This document shows, piece by piece, positions 53,720 to 64,000 of a stretch of 64,000 nt of DNA. The position numbers were made by a program, and so were the translations under genes. Where the stretch lies: assembly GCF_958298935.1 (NCBI RefSeq), contig NC_084929.1:35901501-35965500 (forward strand), read 5' to 3'. How positions within the stretch are numbered: the stretch's first letter is position 1; each line of letters opens with the position of its first letter. The notes beneath the pieces were generated by a model, which was not told the DNA's origin, did no database searches, and was given only the letters and a program-made list of their open reading frames with translations. The DNA comes from Phragmites australis (Eukaryota; Streptophyta; Magnoliopsida; Poales; Poaceae).

Positions 53720-56556
53720 TTAGCGAGGTCGGTCGAGACCAAGCCTTGAGCTGAGCCACTTGCAGACATCGTCCATTTCTTCAGGGATGGTATAGTGGCC
53801 CAACCTGCATCATCAGAATTCCTTCAATATTCTCATAATCTTGGGAGGTAAAACAAAATGAAGTTCTCATGTGCAACTTATGCATGCATCTGTACCCATT
53901 GTATGGTTTGAAATTCAGATATGAGAATCCTGAGGACCTCAGGATCTCAGCTGATCTCTCGCCATTCCTGTAGGTCACAACCTCATCCGCTGCAAAAACA
54001 CATAAGATTTAGAAAAACTTATGTCGAGTAAGTAGTATGCACTGATTTTTTGGGTCACTTGAATTAACAGCACTGTCACCTCTTCCATGACTAAGCAGGA
54101 TGGGCAAGGAGGCAGCTTTTCTTGCAGCAATGTGTGAGCTCTCCATCTTGCCCCTCAGGCTCCTAAAAAACAAAAAGAACATTAGGATTCATGAATGACT
54201 GAATAACAGTAGCAAGTGTTTCACAATATGGTTTTTGCAGATGATATAAAAATTAGACCTTGAGCAAGGGAGCCAGCCACTTAAACTGATGACTGCACTG
54301 AGTGTGATTGGGTAGAGAATACCGCTTGTGAATTTGCCATGAGCAAAGCATGCTGCGGAGTGGAGGGCGGCGGCGGCACCCATGCTGAAACCGCCGATCC
54401 CAAGCTTCACTGCACTCGCATGTTGTGAACATCAATGGAATGGATAATCAGGAGTGCATATTCATATTAACTGATACATGTATTTACTACTTATTGTTAG
54501 CTCATCCGAAATGAATATATATTCATATTAACTGATAAACATGTAATATTAGGATTAGCACTTAGCAAAGATTGGATGATATGATCCTGGAATTAGTACC
54601 ATCAGACGGCTCAGACGATAACAGGTTTGCAATGTGTGCAGCTGAAGCATCCAGTCCCTCAATGTCATCGCGGCCATCTACCGATGTGTCCTCAACGTCA
54701 AACCCTGTTTCAGTTTCAGAAAATGGCGCTCAGGCTTTTTTTCAGGATTCAGAGTTCAGAGAAATGGTAATACTCCTATGTTGCAGAGTTCAGCGCTATG
54801 AAGCATAGTTATGCTACAGCCATTTTTTGCTAAGTTCCATGGAAGAAACTCACATGCAGTGCAGGGGAATCCACCAAAAGCCACGACAGGCCGGGTTGCT
54901 GCGGTGGGACATATCCACTTGATCTACACAACATAAGCCTCAAGGTGAATAAAGTTGCTTGCAGTAAAAAAACAACAGTTGACATATATGCGCAACCTAC
55001 TGAACAAGATAAGCTACACTGATCTGAAAACGATTACAAATGCTGATACTATTGTGTGTGGTGGTTAGGGAATAAGACAAGGTATATTTATATCTATTGA
55101 TGTGTGCTTCAAGTACAAAAGCATTGATGCTTACATTTGGCAGAGGAAGAGAATCCAGGAGCTGGGACCAGCTGAAAAATGCAGAATGATTAAAAGAAGG
55201 AAAATGAAAGAAATTAGTTCACTGTATCAGGAAAAGTATTGCAGCAGCAACTGGTAAAGATATTCCATTCCATGTCATCAGAACTTTTGTAGATTGCAAC
55301 ACATTATATAAATAGCACATGTTGTCTGAAAGTTCGGGCAACATAAAAGATGTGCAGAGTGGAGAAAAGAACATCTGGAACTAAAGATCGACACACATAA
55401 CACTGCAGAGGAATAATTCAGTACTGATCCAAAATTTTCAGAGCAAGTTGAGCAGGCCTTCATTTCTTAGCTTATCTGAAGAGAGTAAACAATTAGCCGA
55501 CCGATAATATCGTACCGTGTAAGTAGCCCAGATGCTGATGTGTTTCTATTCCTCGTGGTACCAGAAAATTAAGTGGGTAAAGAAACTGGACAGATACACA
55601 CTAAACTCAGAAAAGACTCACAAATGCTTAGTACGAAACTAAAAGTAATCTTCAGGTTTACTATCAGTTGATTTTTCTTCCAAAGCTCCTTGTAGCCGTT
55701 AAAAGGTCTGATAGTGGATGACAAGACCAAGATACTGAAATTTAGTCCCTTGTCATAAATTATGGTGTTCGGGTCCAGTTTTCCAATTCTCTTCTTTTAA
55801 TATAAAATCGACAGAACTCATGCCGTCGTTTCGAAAAATAAATAAATTATGGTGTTCTTTACATGGTCTGTGCAGACAGGGAATTGGAAATTTGGAATCT
55901 TTCCTAATCTAAACCTACAATTCTGCAATATTTATACGTTATTAGCCCACATCAAGAAGTATTTGACATTCCAATCCACTCCGAATGGAAAGTGAGAGCA
56001 TTATAGTTGTCCTTCGTGGAGCAGAAGGTGGTTAGGTGTGCAATAAGGGTGAGAAAATTATATATGTTCTTTGAGCAAAGCAATATTAGGAATATATGCA
56101 TGCACGGACAGACAAAAAGGAGGCGAATTGAATCATTTCTAGCAAAAGAATGCAACAGAATAAAGTGTTTGTATCGACACAGCGACAATCTAGTTCTCTC
56201 CGCTTTGCTTGATTGACAAGAATAGTTTTTTTCATTCATATGACAGTTGCACAAGATATCATGCATGAGGGAGCATCATCTGAGTAAGCAAAGTTTAGAA
56301 CATAGTTTAGCAGTATGCTGGTACCTTGCACCATTGTCACCTAGGCCATGGAGCCACACAATGGTGGCTAGGTGCCGTCCCTTTGGCCTCACCACATATG
56401 TCCTCCCGTAGTCAACTCTCCTACTGCTTCGTCCACCTGAATGATCAACCATCCATGCCGATTAATGCGCTGGTGTCAATGGTGGAACAGAGCATTAGGA
56501 TAATGGAGAACTGGAGCAGAAAATTTACCAGAAGAGCTGCTGCCGTAATAGCTCAT
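53720..56556 (-). CDS. Acyl-protein thioesterase / carboxylesterase (alpha/beta hydrolase)
   Basis: Nine exons, all phase-consistent: 56556-56529, 56436-56325, 55171-55135, 54923-54854, 54704-54600, 54409-54259, 54162-54080, 53989-53896, 53804-53720; 254 residues. Family members (APT/LYPLA type) remove palmitate from cysteines of membrane-bound proteins, or act as carboxylesterases, in the cytosol. Visible: MSYYGSSSSGGRSSRR start, TIVWLHGLGDNGASWSQLL (oxyanion region), IKWICPTAATRPVVAFGG, WFDV, GLDASAAHIANLL, the nucleophile in LGIGGFSMGAAAAL, SLSGWLPC, the catalytic Asp in SHGRADEVV and the His in GLGHYTIPEEMDDV. Catalytic triad complete. The start was chosen because the short first exon MSYYGSSSSG splices in frame and matches the usual family start. 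No damage seen. Confidence 0.88.
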
Positions 56557-57584
56557 TATGTGTTGTCTTGTACACTTCTGCAACAAGTGCACTATGTACT
56601 GAATACCGATGCTTCTGAGCTCTGGTACTCCTTGTAAGCTCTGAAGGCTTGGAAGTGTATGAAGCGCACAAACCCAGTTGGCCTGTATTTATAGTGAAAG
56701 CCTGGAGAGGGGAATATATGTTGAACAATTCCTTGAATCTGCATCGCACGGAAGTGCGGTTTTTTCACACCGTGCTCGCTGCAAGCTGTCATAGAGGAGA
56801 ATCTGGATTCTGGAAAGCTCAAGGCAGGAGAAGGATAAAACGATTAAAGGCTTTTGATCTAGAGCGAAGCATCCTGCACAATAGTTGCAGCCTTGCACAC
56901 AGAGAGAGGCACATAGTAAGGGTGGCAGTGGCACTTGGTCATTTCATGAAAATTCTGAAAATGCTAGACACACAGGTTAGTAAGATGCATCTTTGGCAGT
57001 GGAGAAGGAACCTAATATATAAATGTTTTTCTTCTACCTTTTCTCCATGCTGCTATCAAGCTATTAACGCCCACTGTCTTCTGCCCACAAATTGGTGCAA
57101 CTCCGAATGTGACAAACTTAAAACAAATTGGCAAGGAATAAGCATAAGTGAACTTATTTTCTAGCTATGAAGCTTTTCTTTTGACATTAGAGCTAGCAGT
57201 TGCAGTTAGATGGAACTGCAAAAGTTCTTGCTGAAAGCATTACTCGCCCACAGACTTTTCGAAATGACGGCAGGAGTTCTGCTGATTTTTATTAAAGAAG
57301 AAGAGAAAAACGAGTAATCTAGAATACAAGATGGCTCATGTGCCTGAGAGGATACTGCACGACTTACAATAGAGGTGAGAGTCACCTAAAGCATACGTCA
57401 CCATCTAGCCACAACAACAAGACAACTAGAGCACTAAAGCTGAACTATTGGATTAGGAATGCTCTCCGATATTGATCAACATCCTCAATCTTGAAAGCCA
57501 CTGAAGAGCTGGAAGGCACTCTCCATTAAAAGTACACTGATTTCTTTCTTTCCATATATTCCACTAAAAGTATATAACCAAACC
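56557..57584. other. Upstream region of the thioesterase gene and 3' end of a LINE relic
   Basis: The first few hundred bases are the probable promoter/leader of the thioesterase gene. Around 57285-57320 the plus strand reads TTTTTATTAAAGAAGAAGAG, compatible with the 3' end of a minus-strand LINE. No gene recognised. Confidence 0.4.
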
Positions 57585-59031
57585 ATTAGAATTGTTTCCT
57601 TAAGGGCTTAATGACCTTCTTCATTGCTTTCTGCCACCATTGTATAAGAGATAGGTGCTGTGTGAAATCCGGCAAGCCATTTAGTCCAAGCCAATCTGAT
57701 ATTTGTTTCCAAACTCCTGCCATGTATGCACATTCTTGCACAGGTGTATAGGAGTTCCGTTTTCCTGTTCGCATAGCTTGCACGCCGGGTCATGAGGCTA
57801 TCCTCTTTTCATCAAATTGTCAGCCGTGATAATTTTATTTTGCATGAGAACCCATGTAAAAAATCTGCATTTTGGCTCTGCGTTTGCTTGCCAGATGGGC
57901 GCCATGTTGTGGCACCGTGATGCTCCCATGAACTGTATCCTGTAGGCACTTTGAGTGGAGTATTCTCCATCACTGGTCCAGCGCCATCGGGTTGTATTGG
58001 ACGGCTGTGGTCTGATGGTTTGGTATTTCTTTCCACAGCTGGACGAGCTGGTCGACCGTGTTGCTATCTGTCCAAGACTTCTTATCCAGTTATGGTTTGG
58101 TAGTGCTTTGCTGACCATGCGGTTCTTTCTTCTGGTTTTAGCATGGAGTGCTGGTGCGATGTTTTTGGGTGCTTGCCCATGCACTCAACTGGAGTTCCAA
58201 AAGGATGTTTTCCCCATTGCCCATTGTAATAGTTGATGATGCATTGAAGAGGTCAAGGTCTTCCTAGTCACATGGTATAGCTTAGCACTTCCGAGGTCTA
58301 TTTTCATCTTTCCATCTGAGCCATAGTCATCTTAGACGCATTACTCGTGTGAATTTCTGGAGATCAGAAATGCCCAAAACTCCAAGCTCCTTTGGCCGGC
58401 ACACTGTTCCCCAATTGACGAGACGGTGTCCTCCGTTTACCTTTTCTGGTTCTTCACCCTTCCAAAGAAAACCTCGTCGTATGCAATCAATCCTTTTGGT
58501 TAACCATTTCTGTAATGGGAACATTGTTAGGTGGTATGTCGGTTGGGAGGAGAAGACCGATTCTACCAGAATTTCATGGCCCGATGGTGTTAGAAACTTT
58601 TCTTTCCACCCCGGCAACCTATTGCCAAGCTTGTCTAATAGAGGTTGGACATCAACATATCGGAGCTTTCTAGTGTGAAGGGGTAGTCCCAAATATTTGC
58701 AAGGGAAAGCATCGACATTGCTTGGGAAATCTGTCAATACTTGATCCGAATCCATCTCTTGACACCGGATTTGGAAGATCTCTATTTTGTACAGGTTTGT
58801 GACCAGGCTAGAGCATTTTTCAAAAACATTGAGGATCTCATGAATAGCATGCAGCTCTGCTTGGTCTGGGTTTGCGAAGATAGCTACATCATCCGCATAC
58901 AGCAAGCACCGGAGGCTTGCTGATCTTGGCAAGGGAAATAATTCGTTGTAGTGGATGAATAGCCAGGATGAACTGTATGGGCGACAAGGATCCTTTGTCT
59001 TAGTCCTCGGGCATGACTGAACGGCGCCCAC
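57585..59031 (-). pseudogene. LINE (non-LTR retrotransposon) reverse-transcriptase relic, 5'-truncated
   Basis: The minus strand encodes the C-terminal half of a plant LINE RT: a decayed RGLRQ segment, then LLYADDVAIFANP (catalytic YADD), KYLGLPLHTRKLR, LPGWKEKFLTPSGHEIL and WGTVCRPKELGVLGISDL. Past frame changes there is a zf-RVT region (YSTQSAYRIQFMG, WQANAEPKCRFFTWVLMQNK). At least two frameshifts flank the YADD block, and more lie downstream. The homology starts inside the RT domain at about 59031, as expected for a 5'-truncated insertion. Non-functional. Confidence 0.8.
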
Positions 59032-62000
59032 AGACTCAAAGAAAAGAATTCTGATGGCGAAATTTCACGGAGAAAACAAAACGGAAAGAATTTTATGCTG
59101 CAACTTGAATTTGATATAGCACCAGGATACAGTAAAGAGTCCAGAAAGGACGATTATATTGCAAAACATATCTATAGTCTCGACACCAAATCAGCAGGGA
59201 TATGGGAACCAAATCGGTGCAAATGCAAGTCCACTTGCAGCATATAAGTGGATGTACCCTTCAGGCTTCAAGAATGTCCATGTACTAGCAGAAGTACACT
59301 AAGAGATTAACATGAACCACTTCTTCTACAATGATATTAAATGTAAAAATGTTCTCTTGAAGTTACTCTAGGTTTTGTACAAAAGTAGTTATCTTTTGCA
59401 GAAGGTTATTTTTTGCTAGCTCTCCATATCGCAGAAGGTTATTTTTTGCAGACTGGAAAGACTCCCAACCTTAATACCATTCTTACAGCAAAAGCTGGTT
59501 CTTGTTTACATTTATTGGCAATGTGGAGAAATATTACTCAACAAGACAACTACTTTGGTAATATTACCACTTTTTCTCTCTCTTGATGCCTTTCTGTAAT
59601 TGACATCTACTCTAGGTTTGCTTGCCAAAAAAGTTGTTCACCTTTGCAAATATGCCTTGACGCTTTTGGAAATCCAGTGCAGCTGATTCTTTCTCAACGA
59701 TGCAAATTTAAGAGGCAATTAAAGAAAAAAATAAAATAGAAACTGACATATATGAAATTTTGGTAACTTTTTTCCCTAAAAAGAATTGGTAATTGGTAGA
59801 AAAATGATGAAAAAGAAAAGCCCCACTTCATACAGTAAGAATCATATTCCATTCCCTTTCTCATTTTTTAATGATTGGGTTGGGCAATATGGGGGGCAGA
59901 TCAAGCCAAAATATGTGAGCTATGTTTCATTTTTGTCCCTACCTTAGCATCAGAGGTTTGAGCTCACATCGAGCTAGATGAAGCTATTTCATGAGACAAG
60001 GCCATCAGCCACATGATCTAGCTTTTCTCACACTAGAAATTAAAATTATAGGCTTCATTGTGTTATGCGCCCTAGTACTCGAAGCCTGCATATTCCTCCC
60101 TGTGCATATTGTTTCCCTCCATATTGCACATGTTCCTATAAAAAGTGATTTCTATAAAGTCAGGAAAAAGGTCCTAAAAAAGGAGCATGCACAAAATATT
60201 GGATTTGTCGTTACTCGAAACTTAGAAGCACACAGTTAAAGCATGTTTGGCGGAGCTCCTAGACTAGCTCCTAGAGTGAAATCGGGGGAGCTCTGTCAAA
60301 CGACAGTTTGCAGTTTTTAGTTCTCATAATGATTCCGTGAGAGTGATTATTTAAAATGAATTAGATGTTATAAGCTAAAAAATAGCTTCACCTTATTCAT
60401 TTCTTCACACGGACCGTAGGGTTTACTCTAGAGAATCACTTTCAGCCGTATAATCACTTTTTTCAGAGAACCACTTCCTCCAAAAAATTTAGATTAGAGA
60501 GAGCCCTATCAAATAGGCCCTTAGGGAAGATCGCGAAAAAGAACTTGTCAACGTGATAGATAGACTTTATCTTACAAAAAAGATAAGAAAAGCGAAGCGG
60601 GAAGGGTCACAAAAGGGGGTTTTACTACCAACATAACGTAATTATCTCGATTCGTTAGAACAGCTTTCATTGAGTCTATGCACTTATCCTCTCCGTTTGG
60701 GTTCTAGTTTGAGAACCCGTTTTACATCCTTCAAAGTTTTTATGCTTCATTCATGCTTAATCTAGGTTTATATAGCAGACTTAAAAACTATCGTGTAGAG
60801 CTTCCAGAGGGAGTATTGTGAGTTGTGACAGCAGTTTCTTGCAAGCAGTTTCTGATTGCGCAAGCAGTTAGGTACAGTTTCCATATTCAGTTCCCACTAA
60901 GGCCAGATCACTGAATAAATTTAAAAGGTAAAGAATACTCACTGTAATAAGATGTCCACATCGAAGCTTAACAGAAGTCAACTTCTAAAATGCAAAATCG
61001 AATGTTGCAACATGAAAGATTGTGGCCACCATTATCTGAGGAATTATGCCTTTGGAAGTAAACGGGGCATTATGCACGATCTTTATTGCATGGCTCAATC
61101 TCTCCTGAAATTCTGAAGTAACATATCCTTCTCTATTTTCTATTACTGTTGTTTATTCATGTAAATTACTTTTTGCTTTTTTTTGTTAGCTTTTTTTTAT
61201 TGTTCATGTTGTTCTTACATTCTGTTTTCATTACAAGACTTCTGATAAGTTTCGGGAAAAGATGAAATATTAATAAATGCAAAGTAATATTACCGTCAGC
61301 GCAGTGCAGAATTTATCCTGTTATCAACCTTAGACAACCCAAAGCAAAGGAATATCATTTTAACTGAAGCCTAGTTGTGCTTGACTTTGAAGCCTAGTTG
61401 CCGTTTGGTTCTTGGTCTGATGCATGTCGACCTGAGAGTTTGAGCTTTGAGGCTGCTGGACAAATGTTTTTGGCCTCTATTGAGCTATGCTAATCATTAT
61501 AGTTGGTGTCTGTGCTATTGATGGTTGTTGGCTGAGCGGTGTCTTTGGTTCTTTAGCATTGGCTTAACCACATGTGGCCAAGTGAGGTCTTTCTCTGTTA
61601 TCATTAGATGATCAAAACTTTAGGTTGCGGCTCTATTTATTCGATGAGAGCCCCTATTGCTTGTTTGGCTATGACTTACAAGTTAGCACTGTTGTTTCTA
61701 CTGTAATTCCTACTGGTAGAGAATGAGTAGGCTCGGTCATCTATCTATTATTATATGTTGCCTCGATGGCTTCATGTTATTGGTGATTGCCTTGATGCAT
61801 GTGAGGTATTTGACTTCGTGGCCTCAGTGCCTATGTGGCTCTCTTGTTGGCTGATATGGCTCATTTATAACCTTTGTGGCTCTTTTGCTTGTGTGGCCGT
61901 TCGATAATGATTATCGCGGAAAATATATGTGCCATTGCGGATGAAGCCTTCGCAACCCGTAGTGACCCTGCCTGTGTGGCTTTCACCTTCATGGCACGTT

Positions 62001-63119
62001 GGCTTCGGTTGGTCGATGAGGACAAGTTCGAGACCCAAAAAGGGAGTTAGTGAGTCAAGCATGACATCAGAGCTCCTGGTTGTGGTTTCGCTCCCGCTTC
62101 TGGTAGAAGCTACGTGTCGTACCGCACTCCTAGTTCACCTCTTTCTACATACATGATGTTGAGGTCATACGTAGCCGATGATGATCTGGGATACATAAAC
62201 AGTCCTATAATCTCATGCTAGATTGTTATCTCGTTTCTTTACTGCTTTTATTTCTAACACTTACATCGCTTGGTCTTTGTTGCGTGCGACTATAACCTTG
62301 TAGACTCGGAGATGACCTCAATATGATGACTGCCAGCGCAACTTAATCGGAGGTAACTTGAAGAGATGAGTGTAATCAACTGGATGCTCTTTATGAAGCT
62401 TAGGGAACCAAGACAAAGCAATCGTCAGATCATATTACACATTCAGATTAGCGTGTGTGTTGTGGAGGAACACGTTGTGATAAAAAGAACTTGTACTTTA
62501 TGAATTCGACATGAATGAATTTTTTTTACATGTTTCTATTACAACATCCTCCCGTCTTTCGTATACTTTGTATACTGGTACACCTACAATATTACATTCA
62601 AAGTTATTAATACAAATATTCGAACGCGAGTTTCCCTTCCGCGAAACAGTTACATCACGCCTATGGGCCTGTGGAATCACACACTTCAAATATTATAACC
62701 TTTGGGCCAACTGTAACCTGGCCCTCATGGTAAAGGTTAAATCAAGCATGAAATTGTTTCACCATAATAATTATTTTCAGTAGGACTGGAAAGCTTACCG
62801 TAGCTCACTAAAAAAAATCATTTCTCCCACTGGCAACCATTTTGTATTCCCATGTGTTCTTTCGGTATCAAACTTTGTCAGAGCCCCCTAAATCTTCGAC
62901 AGTGCTAACTGTTAACCACAGTGTTGTTTTGTTACCAGAAAAGGAAAAAAGAAAACTATAGTAACCAGATCCAAACTGGTAGTATATCACCTAAACGCCC
63001 AAGTGGAATGTGACTAAAGAGTGATGCTTTGTGAGTAGATATGTGGTCCACCATGGTTTCCGTCATCGCTGCTCCACCTTAAGTAAACAACAGCCACTCC
63101 GATCTGGATTAACCGCTTG
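59032..63119. other. Spacer with repeat-like segments, no gene
   Basis: 60241-60525 begins GCATGTTTGGCGGAGCTCC and ends GAGCCCTATCAAATAGGCCC. It resembles a small TIR element whose ends are worn (GGAGCTC words, GTTTGGC/ATAGGCC). 61370-62160 has the text of a degenerate repeat without an intact frame. The remaining sequence is AT-rich. No open frame here looks real. Confidence 0.4.
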
Positions 63120-64000
63120 TCAATCAGACCATGAGTCGAAGCCGCCACCTTGTCCACGACGTCTTCCAGCTGCATCATCGAACCTGACCGTCACGTCTGA
63201 CCGACCCCTATCGAACAGCAGCCACCAGCCGCCATCAACCGATCTCCATGTCTGGACGAATCCCCGTTGATGCAACCCATTGAACGGTTCGAACTGCCAC
63301 GCTCGAAGTGTCCGAATCCAATGATCGAGTCGTTGATCGCCGCCATGCTCCACCTTGCGCCGTCCTTCCTCAGACCCGTGCAAGCCTTGCGTGGTGTGGA
63401 ACATATCCTCGTGTCTTCCTTTGATCTTTCAACATGACTCTGGTACCACTTGTTAGGATTTTAGCAAAAGTATCACCAGGATCATCAAGTCAAGCACAAA
63501 ATCAACACACAAGACACGATGTTTTTTAATGAGGTTCAACTAAGTTACCTATATCCTCGGGGTATGACTACAGGCGCTCCTCCTTAACTATTTCAATCTT
63601 GTCATTGGTTACAACGATGATGCCTTCTATTTGAAGGCTCAGAATTAGGAATTCGACTACAACTTTAATCCTGATTCTAGCCAATTATAACTCAAATCTA
63701 TCTATAACCTACCATGTACACATATTCTAACACAATTAATAAAGATGTGCAATACAAGGTGCCGAAGGAATGTCATGTGTTCTAGAAACTCTGCTTTCCA
63801 GCAGAAAATTCCAGCTATTTACTGTTACTCTGAATGTCTGAATCCAGAAGGCGAAAACATGCTAAAAGTTGTAAAGAGCGGAAGAATCGAGACATTATCT
63901 CTTTGATGTGGTCTGCACACCGTAGAGTTACTAGAGTCTAAAATGTCAAGGTCAAGCAGTGTTGAAGGGAAGAGCATCGAATAGATGATATTTGGCATGA
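63120..64000 (-). mobile_element. Partial LTR retrotransposon on the minus strand, running off the window
   Basis: At 63429-63441 the plus strand reads CTCTGGTACCACT, which on the minus strand is a tRNA-Met-like primer-binding site (AGTGGTACCAGAG). The LTR would begin at about 63450 (TGTTAGGATTTTAGC) and continue to the right. The minus-strand open frame 63404-63120 (MFHTTQGLHGSEEGRRKVEH...) lies where the leader/gag would start, but shows no firm gag motif. The second LTR is not in the window to the left, so the element is truncated or rearranged. TTTTTAATGAGGTTCAACTAAGTTACCTA within the LTR resembles grass Copia LTRs. Confidence 0.5.

Overview
This is nuclear DNA from a flowering plant, almost certainly a grass (Poaceae). 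Most genes have many short, phase-consistent GT-AG introns, very GC-rich first exons and AT-rich spacers. They belong to plant families (plastid sigma factor, PLS-DYW pentatricopeptide protein, TPR-thioredoxin TTL protein), and the spacers are filled with grass-type transposable elements. The species cannot be read from the sequence alone. Coordinates of multi-exon genes span start codon to stop codon; exon limits are in the evidence and were read by eye from splice sites and reading phase.

Layout. 1-4037: a complete plastid RNA polymerase sigma factor gene, SIG5-like (+). 5508-13584: one large Mutator-like element (MULE) with near-identical ends and a 9-bp target duplication. It carries, all on the minus strand, a broken transposase gene, a broken plant-mobile-domain (PMD) gene and a small GRF zinc-finger gene. 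13784-16345: an intact DYW-class PPR gene starting only about 200 bp beyond the MULE. 16533-18777: a decayed GH28 polygalacturonase (-). 19990-24600: a complete PP2C phosphatase (-), with a short LTR element inserted just upstream of it. 30266-33552: a complete TTL-type TPR-thioredoxin protein (-). 35220-35510: a PPR relic. 40064-42173: a coiled-coil membrane-anchored protein (-) whose frame is cut by an in-frame TAG but stays open for 87 further codons. 43725-45559: a NUMOD3-motif protein (-). 46931-47001: tRNA-Gly(GCC) (-). 51800-53060: a small CXC/tesmin-like protein (+). 53720-56556: an acyl-protein thioesterase (-). 57585-59031: a LINE reverse-transcriptase relic (-). The right edge (63450 onward) enters an LTR retrotransposon on the minus strand.

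The genes do not form an operon or a single pathway; they are independent nuclear genes. Three have organelle links: the sigma factor (plastid transcription), the PPR-DYW protein (organelle RNA editing) and possibly the NUMOD3 protein. The most unusual content is the MULE with its PMD and GRF passengers and palindrome arrays inside both ends, the possible stop-codon readthrough or fresh truncation in the coiled-coil gene, and the loss of the final Tyr-Trp from the DYW protein.
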